A stretch of 64,000 bases of DNA. Origin: Roseinatronobacter alkalisoli (GTDB lineage Bacteria; Pseudomonadota; Alphaproteobacteria; Rhodobacterales; Rhodobacteraceae). Below, piece by piece: positions 1-7,467 of this stretch; position 1 is the stretch's first letter, and each line of letters starts with the position of its first letter. The notes beneath the pieces are model-generated. The model saw only the letters and a list, made by a program, of their open reading frames with translations, was not told the origin of the DNA and searched no databases. A program made the translations under genes and the position numbers. The DNA lies in the NCBI RefSeq assembly GCF_028745735.1, contig NZ_JAQZSM010000012.1, positions 1-64,000 of the forward strand. The letters run 5' to 3'.

Positions 1-306
1 GACTGGTTGCGCGAGGGCGCGCAGCCGGTTCTGCGCGTGGATGGCGGCATGGCTGCGAATGACTATGCGATGCAGTTTCTGTCGGACATCATCGGCGCGC
101 CTGTCGATCGCCCGGAGGTGCTGGAAACCACCGCACTTGGTGCAGCGTGGCTGGCAGGCATGCGCGCGGGTGTCTGGCCGGACATGGATGAATTCGCCAG
201 AGGCTGGGCCGTGGAACGCCAGTTCACCCCCCAGATGGAAACCGCCCCGCGCAAGGCACGATACGACCGATGGAAACGCGCCGTCAGCGCAGTGCTGGGC
301 GTCTAG
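1..306 (+). CDS. glpK: Glycerol kinase, C-terminal part (5' end outside window)
   Basis: The frame is open from base 1 and ends at the TAG at 304-306, leaving about 101 residues of the C-terminal FGGY-kinase domain. Visible family features are the stretch [18 protein letters not shown] followed by [12 protein letters not shown], typical of the nucleotide-binding second domain of glycerol kinases. The family uses ATP to make glycerol 3-phosphate in the cytoplasm. Another FGGY sugar kinase cannot be fully excluded from a third of the protein, but the RVDGG-M and [12 protein letters not shown] motifs favour GlpK. Confidence 0.85.
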   Translation, partial: DWLREGAQPVLRVDGGMAANDYAMQFLSDIIGAPVDRPEVLETTALGAAWLAGMRAGVWPDMDEFARGWAVERQFTPQMETAPRKARYDRWKRAVSAVLGV

Positions 307-381
307 CAGAACGCGAACGCGTGACAGCGCAACATATTCTGCTAGGTTTATGCTCTGGCAAGGAGGATGACAGTAAACCCC

Positions 382-969
382 ATGCGAAAATTGCAATCCC
401 AGGGTGTTCACCACATTACCATCATCGGCGCTGACAGGCAGACATCGATTGATTTCTGGGAAGGTGTGCTGGGCATGCCTTTCGTGTTTGACCAGCCCAA
501 TCTTGATAACCAGGAAGAGGGGCATTTGTATTTTGATCCCGGTGACGGGCGTCTGATCACGATTTTTACCAATGAATCCCGCAAACCCGACCCGTCGCGC
601 ACGCCGGTGGATATCGGGTGTGTGCATCATCTGGCCTTTGCCGTGTCCAGAGCCACGTTCAGTCAGGCCGTTGCGCGGCTGGATGAGCGCGGCATAGCCC
701 ATAGTGGCGTCAAGGATCGCGGGTTCATGGATTCCATTTATTTCACGGATCCGCTGGGGCTGTTGATCGAACTGGCCAGCTACCGGTTTGAACCGCCTCA
801 TGGTTTTACCCATGCTCAGGTGTTGCTGGAAGCGCATAAGATCAGGGTGGCGCGTGACGAATATAATATTGCTGAAATCCATCTGGCGGATGCGATTGAA
901 AATCTGACGATGCGGGCGCGGGAGTCGCTGTCGCAGGATCGCGAGCCGAAAGATCCCTATAGCCGTTAA
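382..969 (+). CDS. VOC-superfamily (glyoxalase/extradiol-dioxygenase fold) protein
   Basis: About 195 residues with two vicinal-oxygen-chelate modules. The first begins GVHHITIIGADRQTSIDFWEGVLGM and the second VHHLAFAV, with a late DPLGLLIELASY. The paired His residues at the module starts and the Glu in LIELA fit a metal-binding VOC enzyme such as a glyoxalase or ring-cleavage dioxygenase; the substrate is unknown. An AGGAGG lies at 361-366, directly touching the ATG at 367, which is too close. The ATG at 382 is 15 bases away, so it is preferred, though the spacing is long. The gene follows glpK by about 75 bases and faces the GNAT gene across repeat copy A. It may belong to the neighbouring aromatic catabolism, but nothing proves it. 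Confidence 0.75.
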   Translation: MRKLQSQGVHHITIIGADRQTSIDFWEGVLGMPFVFDQPNLDNQEEGHLYFDPGDGRLITIFTNESRKPDPSRTPVDIGCVHHLAFAVSRATFSQAVARLDERGIAHSGVKDRGFMDSIYFTDPLGLLIELASYRFEPPHGFTHAQVLLEAHKIRVARDEYNIAEIHLADAIENLTMRARESLSQDREPKDPYSR

Positions 970-1006
970 ACCGGCATCAGATCAGCGTGAACCAGCCTGC
1001 TGACGG

Positions 1007-1249
1007 TTGGTTCTGGCCTGAAGGGGAGATTCGTGCCCGGATATAGCCCGCGCTGTTGGCGGGCCGGGGTCTGCCGGTCCGGCGTCGGAGGAGTTCACTT
1101 TATGCAGGCTCCATATTCCGGCGTTCAAGGGCTGAATCACCACCAGCAAAACCGGCAGGCCGCGGGACGGCCCGCCGATAGCGCGGCGGCCTGCGGCCTT
1201 TGCTCCGCGCTTCTGGCACTCTCCAATGTCCCCTTCAGGCCAGAACCAA
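1007..1249. repeat. Intergenic repeat copy A with terminal inverted repeats (MITE-like)
   Basis: The ends carry a 21-base inverted repeat: 1007-1027 begins TTGGTTCTGGCCTGAAGGGG, and 1229-1249 is its exact reverse complement. The inside is GC-rich, with shorter hairpins (for example 1155-1197). A second, decayed copy lies at 22183-22412; the 26 bases at 1154-1179 are identical to 22329-22354. Similarity extends about 25 bases left of the terminal repeat. No open reading frame of note and no clear target-site duplication are seen. It fills the gap between two convergent genes, so it could also act as a two-way transcription stop. Confidence 0.75.
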
Positions 1250-1285
1250 TCGCAGGTTTCGCGCTTTGGCGACATTGATGTGAAT

Positions 1286-1798
1286 TCAGCTTGCCGGATG
1301 CCGCCAGATGTCCAGCGGGCCGAAATGCGGGTGCGGATGCGCTCCTTCCAGCGTGCAGCCCAGCCGCTGCGCGAGCGCCGCAGAGCGCTGGTTTTCCGGC
1401 GCAATCAGGCTCACGGCGGTTTTCCAACCCAGATCTGCATAGACATGCGTGCGGGTGGCAAGGGCGGCCTCATAGGCGAAACCATTCCCTTCGGCGTGGC
1501 CATCCCATAGCTGCCACGCAATTTCGGGTTCGGGCCAGCCTTCGGGAAAGAACGGACCCGCCGCGCCAATGACTGCGCCAGTGTCCCGCCGGACAATGGC
1601 AAACACCCCATAGCCGCGCATTACCCAGTGGCCAAGTGTCACGCAAAAGCGGTTCCAGGCCAGAATTCTGTCGGGTTGACCGCCGGTGAACTGCGCGCGT
1701 TCTGACATGAAATAAGCGGCGAAGACGGGAAAATCCTGCGCACAGGGCGCGCGCAGGATCAGGCGTTCGGTTTGCAGTTGCGGGGTAGCTGTCAGCAT
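1286..1798 (-). CDS. GNAT-family (RimJ/RimL-like) N-acetyltransferase
   Basis: 170 residues. The N-terminus LQTERLILRAPCAQDFPVFA is the standard opening of the RimJ/RimL acetyltransferase group. IAWQLWDGHAEGNGFAYEAA carries a weak version of the acetyl-CoA pyrophosphate loop, and PENQRSAALAQRLG the C-terminal signature. Members transfer acetyl from acetyl-CoA to protein N-termini or small amines; the target here is unknown. It starts 5 bases after the aldehyde dehydrogenase stop, so it is probably the last gene of the metF-aldehyde dehydrogenase unit. Confidence 0.85.
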   Translation of the reverse strand: MLTATPQLQTERLILRAPCAQDFPVFAAYFMSERAQFTGGQPDRILAWNRFCVTLGHWVMRGYGVFAIVRRDTGAVIGAAGPFFPEGWPEPEIAWQLWDGHAEGNGFAYEAALATRTHVYADLGWKTAVSLIAPENQRSAALAQRLGCTLEGAHPHPHFGPLDIWRHPAS

Positions 1799-1803
1799 TG
1801 GCG

Positions 1804-3267
1804 CTAGCCTGCCATATGCACTGTTTTAACTTCCAGGTAGTTTTCCAGCCCTTCTGGCCCGCCTTCGCGGCCCATGCCGGATTCGCGGTATCCGCCGAAC
1901 GGGTGCTTGGGGTCCACGATCAGCCCGTTGATGGTCAGCCCGCCTGTGCGCATACGCTGAGCGAAGGCAAAGCCGCGTTCAGGGTCCGCCGAATAGACCG
2001 CGCCATTCAATCCATAGGGGGTGGCATTGGCCTTGCGGGCGGCGTCATCTTCGTCTGAATAGCCGATGACGGACACGACAGGGCCGAAGATTTCTTCCTG
2101 GGCGATGGCCATGTCGGGTGTCACATCGGTAAACACCGTAGGTTCCACGAAATACCCTTTGTCAAACCCGCGCGGACGGCCACCACCACAGGCAAGCTGC
2201 GCCCCGCCTGCGCGCCCGGCGGCAATATACCCTTCGACCCGTTCGCGTTGCCGAGCCATGGCCAGCGGTCCCATCTGGGTTGCAGGGTCGGCGGGGTCGC
2301 CCAGTTTCAGCGCCTGAACCGCGGGCAGGAACATGTCCAGAAATTCAGTTTTGCGGGCCTCTGGCACCAGAAGGCGGGTCAGGGAAAAGCAGACCTGCCC
2401 GGTGATCGGCATGGAATAGACCATCAGACTGGGTAGTGCTTTGGCGAAATCGGCATCGGGCAGCAGGACGGCCGCTGATTTGCCGCCAAGTTCCAGCGAC
2501 ACCCGCGCCAGCCGGTCTGAACAGACCCGCATGATATGCTTGCCCACAGCAGTTGACCCGGTGAAGGCGACCTTTTCGACATCGCGGTGGCGGATCAGGT
2601 GGTCGCCCGCTTCGCGCCCGGCGGGCACAAGGTTGAACACACCACGCGGCAAGCCTGCCTGCTCAATGCATTCGGCCAGAATATAGGCTTCGAGCGGGGT
2701 TTCGGGGGATGGTTTGGCCACCATTGTGCAGCCCGCCGCTAGCCCTGCCGCGATCTTGTAGGACAGCAGCACCATGGGTGCGTTCCAAGGCGAAATGGCG
2801 GCACATACGCCCACAGGTTCGCGCAGCACGCGCACTTCGCCGCCATCATCACGGCGGCGGTGGTCGATGAAAGGATAGGTTTCAATCAGCTCCGCGTAAT
2901 GGTTGAACAGTGTGGCGTTCTGGGGCACCAGTTTGCGCGTCAGGCTGATGGGCGCACCAACCTGCGTTGTCCATGCCCATGCAATTTCATCCAGCCGCGC
3001 GGTAATCAGGCTGCCCACACGGCGCAGATATGCGGCGCGTTCCCGTGCCGGCATGCGCGGCCATGGCCCATCATCAAAGGCGCGACGCGCGGCGGCCACG
3101 GCGCGGTCCATATCTGCGGCAGCCCCTTCCGGGTAGCTGAACAGCTTTTCTTCTGTCATGGGCGAGATGACATCAAGCCTGCGGTCGCTTTGCGGGGCGG
3201 TCCATTCGCCATCAATGAAAAAGCTGTCGGGCGCTTTCAGAATCCGTCCCTTGTCGAGTTTCACCAT
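1804..3267 (-). CDS. NAD(P)-dependent aldehyde dehydrogenase
   Basis: 487 residues, normal for the ALDH superfamily. Visible are the cofactor segment ISPWNAPMVLLSYKIAAGLAAG, the VAFTGSTAVGK loop, the general base Glu in LELGGKS, the nucleophilic Cys in GQVCFS, and EEIFGPVV near the end. The start at 3267 is set by AGGGGAGCGACAG just upstream; a longer frame to 3435 has no such site. It follows metF by 46 bases on the same strand, and the pair has GntR-type operator palindromes ahead of it. By context it may oxidise an aromatic aldehyde or a C1-linked aldehyde. The exact substrate cannot be read from sequence. Confidence 0.9.
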   Translation of the reverse strand: MVKLDKGRILKAPDSFFIDGEWTAPQSDRRLDVISPMTEEKLFSYPEGAAADMDRAVAAARRAFDDGPWPRMPARERAAYLRRVGSLITARLDEIAWAWTTQVGAPISLTRKLVPQNATLFNHYAELIETYPFIDHRRRDDGGEVRVLREPVGVCAAISPWNAPMVLLSYKIAAGLAAGCTMVAKPSPETPLEAYILAECIEQAGLPRGVFNLVPAGREAGDHLIRHRDVEKVAFTGSTAVGKHIMRVCSDRLARVSLELGGKSAAVLLPDADFAKALPSLMVYSMPITGQVCFSLTRLLVPEARKTEFLDMFLPAVQALKLGDPADPATQMGPLAMARQRERVEGYIAAGRAGGAQLACGGGRPRGFDKGYFVEPTVFTDVTPDMAIAQEEIFGPVVSVIGYSDEDDAARKANATPYGLNGAVYSADPERGFAFAQRMRTGGLTINGLIVDPKHPFGGYRESGMGREGGPEGLENYLEVKTVHMAG

Positions 3268-3313
3268 CTGTCGCTCCCCTGATGCATCAACTGCCGGGCA
3301 ATATGCGCGGTGG

Positions 3314-4210
3314 TTACCCCACGACGCGGCGCAACCGTCCGGCGTTTTGTTGCTGCGCCCATTCCGCGCAAGCCTTGATGCCCCCCAGCGGGAAGAAATG
3401 CACCTGATCGGGTGTATTTGCTGGCTGGCTGGCATGCGCGTCGCGCAATTCCTGCAGCATCTGGTCGGGGGTATAGGGCACCAGCAGCTTGCTCAGGTCG
3501 CGTGCGCGCTTTTTCAGCACGTTCAGCGACGGGCCGACACCGCAGGCAATGGCGAATTTGATCAGGGTCTGCAATTTCGCGGGTCCGGCAAGTCCCACAT
3601 GAACGGGCAGGGTGATGTCTTGCGCACGCAGACGCGCAATCCAGTCAAAGACCGGCTGCCCTTCGAATGCGAACTGGGTGATTATGGCCATGTCCACGCC
3701 CGTATCACGCGCGTATTGTGTCTTCCAGCGCAGGGCCGCGTCAGTTTGTGTATTCCCACCATCGGCGTCAATGTCGCGGTTGCCTTCTGGGTGGCCCGCA
3801 ACATGCAAGCGTGTGAAGCCCGCATCCTGAAATGCTCCGGTTTGCAGCAAATCGATTGAGGATTCGAACGCGCCCGCAGGTTTCGGTATGCCGCCTGCCA
3901 GAACCAGCGCCTGATCAACCCCCGCTTCCGAACGGTAACGGTCGATCCAGTCTTTCAGCGTTGCCAGATCCGGGATGCTGCGCGCGGGAAAATGCGGCAT
4001 GACGGCAAAACCTTCGCCATGCAGGCGGCGGGCGGTGTCGACCATCTCTTCAATGGGGGTGCCGTCAATATGCGCGATATAGACGCGTGTTCCGGCGGGC
4101 AGAAGTGCGCGGAAATCGGGCACTTTGGCGGCTGTGCGCGGCATCACCTCGATCGACCAACCGTTCAGAAGATCGCCTGCCATATCCATCATGTGATCAG
4201 TATTCGCCAT
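3314..4210 (-). CDS. metF: Methylenetetrahydrofolate reductase (MetF family)
   Basis: 298 residues. Family features are the N-terminal SIEVMPRTAAKVPDF (the Glu position of the MTHFR barrel), VMPHFPARS, ALVLAGG, the HVAGHPEGN block and ITQFAFEG. MTHFR interconverts 5,10-methylene-THF and 5-methyl-THF using a flavin. The start at 4210 is preceded by GGAGGAAACG. It is not in a methionine operon: an aldehyde dehydrogenase follows, and a GntR gene and operators precede it. In Sphingobium-type vanillate and syringate degradation a metF gene accompanies ligM to recycle the methyl-THF made by O-demethylation. With a ligM-like gene at 24.7-26.1 kb, that role is the best inference here. Confidence 0.88.
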   Translation of the reverse strand: MANTDHMMDMAGDLLNGWSIEVMPRTAAKVPDFRALLPAGTRVYIAHIDGTPIEEMVDTARRLHGEGFAVMPHFPARSIPDLATLKDWIDRYRSEAGVDQALVLAGGIPKPAGAFESSIDLLQTGAFQDAGFTRLHVAGHPEGNRDIDADGGNTQTDAALRWKTQYARDTGVDMAIITQFAFEGQPVFDWIARLRAQDITLPVHVGLAGPAKLQTLIKFAIACGVGPSLNVLKKRARDLSKLLVPYTPDQMLQELRDAHASQPANTPDQVHFFPLGGIKACAEWAQQQNAGRLRRVVG

Positions 4211-4240
4211 CGTTTCCTCCCCAGAATACGTCCGTCGTGA

Positions 4241-4250
4241 ATACATACAT
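4241..4250. promoter_or_regulatory. Imperfect GntR-type operator upstream of metF
   Basis: ATACATACAT matches 8 of 10 bases of the ATGTATACAT palindrome found elsewhere in the window. It lies 31 bases upstream of the metF start and 50 bases from the perfect copy at 4301-4310. Confidence 0.45.
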
Positions 4251-4300
4251 GCACGATTAATAGCAATAAAAAATGTGTTTTCACTAAAATAATAGGCTTA

Positions 4301-4310
4301 ATGTATACAT
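4301..4310. promoter_or_regulatory. GntR/FCD operator palindrome (perfect) between GntR gene and metF
   Basis: A perfect ATGTATACAT palindrome lies 91 bases upstream of the metF start and just after the GntR stop. The GTATAC core with flanking A/T fits the binding sites of FadR-subfamily GntR regulators. The same word occurs at 14079-14088 and 26142-26151, in front of the ABC operon and ligM. Confidence 0.65.
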
Positions 4311-4317
4311 GAAGCAA

Positions 4318-5067
4318 CTATCCGACGACCAGCCCCAAGGCCGCAAGCGGGGGCGCCTGACCGATATCTGTAACGAATATCTGCTGAATATTGGCCCGTG
4401 CGGCGCCTGTATGTTCGCGCGCCAGCGCTTCGGCGCGTGCGCCCTGACGTGCGGCGATCGCGTCAATCATCGCATGGTGTTGCGCATGCGCGGGCGCAAG
4501 GGTGGATACAAGAGCCTCTATCTGCGTCTTGTAGGGCAGGAAGGCCGAAGGCGCGGCAAAGGGCAGACGAACCACACGCGCGATTTCTTCTTCCAGCACC
4601 TTGCTGCCCGCCAATCTGGCCAGCATGTAGTGAAATTCGTCATTCAACTGCGAATAGCGTTCAAGATCGGCATCTTCCGGATTGGCCCCGAAACAGGAAT
4701 CCAGTTGCGCAAGAATGCACCGGATTCCGGCCATTTTTTCAGAGCAGACGCCCCGCTCTGCTGCCAGCCGTGCGGCAGTCCCTTCCAGAACGCCGCGCAA
4801 TTCGATCATGTCCAGCACATCGGCGACCGCAAAACTGCGTACGACAAAACCACCCGCGCGGGTGCGAACCAGCAACCCTTCTTCCGCCAGCCGTGACAAG
4901 GCTTCGCGCACCGGCGTCCGCGAAATGTCAAGTTCTTCGGCAAGGGACACTTCATACAGCCGCGTTCCGCCCGGATACTCCCCGTTCAGGATACGCTGGC
5001 GCAGGGCGATCTGCGCGCGCAGGGCGTGGGTACGCGCACCTTGCCTGTTTGATTCTGTTCCATCCAT
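4318..5067 (-). CDS. GntR-family transcriptional regulator with FCD domain (paralogue 1)
   Basis: 249 residues. An N-terminal winged helix (about residues 15-80) contains LAEELDISRTPVREALSRLAEEGLL, the hallmark GntR recognition segment. An FCD ligand-binding domain follows, with ELRGVLEGTAARLAAERG, LNDEFHYMLARLAG and AREHTGAARANI, whose Asp/His residues usually hold a metal. It is close to the second regulator at 26235-26966, roughly 70 percent identical by eye over the first 90 residues. It is the last gene of the ABC-transport run (29 bases after the flotillin gene) and lies directly upstream of the metF unit with operators between. It probably represses the aromatic regulon and releases on binding a pathway intermediate; the ligand is unknown. 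Confidence 0.9.
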   Translation of the reverse strand: MDGTESNRQGARTHALRAQIALRQRILNGEYPGGTRLYEVSLAEELDISRTPVREALSRLAEEGLLVRTRAGGFVVRSFAVADVLDMIELRGVLEGTAARLAAERGVCSEKMAGIRCILAQLDSCFGANPEDADLERYSQLNDEFHYMLARLAGSKVLEEEIARVVRLPFAAPSAFLPYKTQIEALVSTLAPAHAQHHAMIDAIAARQGARAEALAREHTGAARANIQQIFVTDIGQAPPLAALGLVVG

Positions 5068-5096
5068 CATGGCCCCCTTTCCGGCTGGTTGCGGAA

Positions 5097-6641
5097 TTAT
5101 TCCTTATGGTCATGCTGACGGCGGCGGGTGTTATCATAGCGGATGTCATCATGGACCCGTTCCAGCAGGCGGCTCAGGCCCGGTGCGTGGACCGTCTGTT
5201 CCAGAACCGATTCCAGCGCCTGCAGGATGGCCCCGCGCGATCCTTCGACCGTCCCTACCTGTGTGACATTGATATTGCCGATCTTCTCGGCGGGTTTGAC
5301 CATTTCGGCGACGATCTTCGGCATGGCTTCCAGTCGCGCCATTTCGGCTTGATGCGCCAGTGATTCCGGTGATCTGCCGTTTTCCGCCTTGATATGCGCT
5401 TCCAGTGCAGTGGTTTCGGCCTGGCGCTGTTTCAGATGGGCCTGCGCGTGCAGGTCTGCGGTTTCCAGCTTATCCGCAGCCATCTTGCGAGTGCTGGCGG
5501 CAGCAATTTCGCTGCGGCGCGCTGCGGCTTCGGCATCGGCCTCTGCAGCGATCAGCGACAGCGCGCGGCGGCGCAGGGCTTCGGCCTCGGCGCGGGCGGT
5601 TTCCACGGATTCCTGTGCGCGCACCGCTTCGGCGCGGGCCAGGTCGGCTTCGGCCATGGCGCGGCTTTCTTCCTGACTTTTGTTGGCGACCATCACCGCG
5701 CGGTCCTGTTCGGCGATTTCAAGCGCGCGGGCACGGGTGATCTCAGCTTCCCGGATGGCTTGTTCGCGGGCAATGTCTGCGGCGCGAATGCCTTGTTCCA
5801 TGTGAATGCGTGCTTCGGCCGCAGCGCGTTCGGCATCCGCCTTGGCGCGGGCGACTTCCGCGATCTGGGCCGACATCAGTGCTTCGACCTGCTGGGCCTG
5901 CGCAATCTCGGCGCGGCGTTCTTCCAGTTCGATGTCAAGTTGCAGACGCGCGGCTTCCATCGCGGCGCGGCGGACACTGACGCGCGTCTCCCCCTCAATC
6001 TCGGCGCGGTCGCGTTTGGACTGGGCAATCACCTGCGACAGCTTGCGCAGCCCTTCAGCGTTGAAGGCGTTGTTTTCATCCAGCGCGGCAAAGGGGGTCT
6101 GGTCCAGTGCGGTCAGGGCAACCGCGTCCAGTTGCAGCCCATAGCGGGTGACATGCGGGGCAATGGCATCGCGTATGGCGCTGGCAAATTCCGCACGCCC
6201 TTCATGCAGGTCATCCATGCTGGACCGCGCGGCCACCGCGCGCATGGCGTCAATGAACATCCCTTCGACAAGGGCGCGCAATTCTTCGGGCTGGAAACTG
6301 CGGCGACCAAGGGCCTGCGCGGCCCGGGCCACGGCGGCGTCTTCGGGGGGGACGGACAGATAGAATTCCGCGCCCACATCGATGCGCAGCCTGTCGCGTG
6401 TGATCAGGGCATGGTCACCGGCGCGCTGCACATCCAGCCGGATGGATTGCATGTTGACGCGCGCCACTTCGTGAAACCACGGCAGCGACAACACGCCCCC
6501 TTCGATTACAACGCGCCGCCCGCCGATGCCGGTACGCACCAGGCTGACGGCGTTGCTGGCGCGTTCATAGAAGGCAGCGGCCAGCGCGATCAGCGCGGCC
6601 AGTACCACGATCAGTACGATGATCCAGAAAATAGTTGTCAT
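5097..6641 (-). CDS. Flotillin-like SPFH/band-7 membrane scaffold protein
   Basis: 514 residues. One membrane segment (about residues 4-26, IFWIIVLIVVLAALIALAAA) is followed by an SPFH domain (about 30-200). A long Ala/Glu/Arg-rich coiled coil runs from about 210 to 420 with repeated EAEITRARALEIAE-type heptads, and the C-terminal domain holds KIGNINVTQVG. This is the layout of bacterial flotillins (YqiK/FloT type), which assemble membrane microdomains. It starts 33 bases after the SDR gene and ends 29 bases before the GntR gene, all on one strand, so it seems co-transcribed with an importer and an aldehyde dehydrogenase. The usual NfeD partner is absent. Why a flotillin sits in a catabolic operon is unclear; organising the importer is one guess. 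Confidence 0.88.
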   Translation of the reverse strand: MTTIFWIIVLIVVLAALIALAAAFYERASNAVSLVRTGIGGRRVVIEGGVLSLPWFHEVARVNMQSIRLDVQRAGDHALITRDRLRIDVGAEFYLSVPPEDAAVARAAQALGRRSFQPEELRALVEGMFIDAMRAVAARSSMDDLHEGRAEFASAIRDAIAPHVTRYGLQLDAVALTALDQTPFAALDENNAFNAEGLRKLSQVIAQSKRDRAEIEGETRVSVRRAAMEAARLQLDIELEERRAEIAQAQQVEALMSAQIAEVARAKADAERAAAEARIHMEQGIRAADIAREQAIREAEITRARALEIAEQDRAVMVANKSQEESRAMAEADLARAEAVRAQESVETARAEAEALRRRALSLIAAEADAEAAARRSEIAAASTRKMAADKLETADLHAQAHLKQRQAETTALEAHIKAENGRSPESLAHQAEMARLEAMPKIVAEMVKPAEKIGNINVTQVGTVEGSRGAILQALESVLEQTVHAPGLSRLLERVHDDIRYDNTRRRQHDHKE

Positions 6642-6674
6642 CCTCTTGGTCCTCTCTCGCCAGCGTTGCTTTTG

Positions 6675-7466
6675 TCAAAGCCCGTCCAGGCTGGTGATTA
6701 TCCGGGCTGAAAGCCCCCCGTCTGCGGCCAGATTGGCCCCTGTCAGCCCCAGCGACAGGTCTGACAGTAAAAACAGCGCTGCGCGCGCGGCAGTATCGGT
6801 GCCGGATGCGGCATCCTGACCGCTGGCCGCCACAATATCCGGCGGCAGGCGCCCGTCATGGCTGGCCGGTGTCAGTGCATTGATGCGGATGCTGCGATCC
6901 GCCCGGTTGTGGCATTGTGCCATGACCCATGCCAGCATGGCCCAGCCCGCAGTGCGGGTGGCGCGGTCCGGTTCGGCCAGAAGCCCCCAGCGCGCAACAA
7001 ACCCGCCCAGATCATCCCAGCGCAGCGCCGCTGCCGCGCGGGTTTCGCCAAGCCGGGCCTGCCATGTGCCATGCATGGGCGTGGCGCAGGCCAGAATTGC
7101 CGCGCCATGCGCAAGTTTCGGGGCCAAAGCCTGTGTCAGATGGCGCGGGGCCAGAAGACTGCGCGCCAGTGTCAGTTCCGGCCCGCCTGTTCCGGGGTCC
7201 GGCAGAAGCGCCAGCCCGTCAATACCATCAGGCAAGGCATGAGCTGCCGCATCAAGCGCTGCGGGATCGTTCAGATCCGTGTGGTAAAGCGCACTTACCC
7301 CGTCGAACAGTTTGCGGTCATCCACGCCCAGCACTTCGGCCCCTGCAGCTTCCGCATAGAGCGCCACAGCCCGTCCCAGCCCGCTGCCGGAGCCAAGCAC
7401 CACCACCCGCTTGCCTGCAAGCAGCAGGGGTGGGACGCTGGCAAGGGGGAGTGATGCGGCGGTCAT
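6675..7466 (-). CDS. SDR-fold protein, probably lacking the classical catalytic Tyr-Lys
   Basis: 263 residues with an N-terminal Rossmann motif (VVVLGSGSGLGRAVALY) and the DD-x-x cofactor region that follows. A late RINALTPAS and TGANLAADGG match the SDR C-terminal signature. Where the catalytic Ser...YxxxK should be, the sequence reads ILACATPMHGTWQARLGETR, with no YxxxK. The start ATG at 7466 sits one base after the aldehyde dehydrogenase stop (TGATATG), which decides against the longer frame and suggests coupled translation. It may bind NAD(P) without classic SDR chemistry, or use other residues. The substrate is unknown. Confidence 0.8.
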   Translation of the reverse strand: MTAASLPLASVPPLLLAGKRVVVLGSGSGLGRAVALYAEAAGAEVLGVDDRKLFDGVSALYHTDLNDPAALDAAAHALPDGIDGLALLPDPGTGGPELTLARSLLAPRHLTQALAPKLAHGAAILACATPMHGTWQARLGETRAAAALRWDDLGGFVARWGLLAEPDRATRTAGWAMLAWVMAQCHNRADRSIRINALTPASHDGRLPPDIVAASGQDAASGTDTAARAALFLLSDLSLGLTGANLAADGGLSARIITSLDGL

Positions 7467-7467
7467 A

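Noticed and set aside
5394-6710. 438-residue plus-strand open frame
   Set aside because: Mirror of the flotillin coiled-coil codons; no ribosome site or motif.
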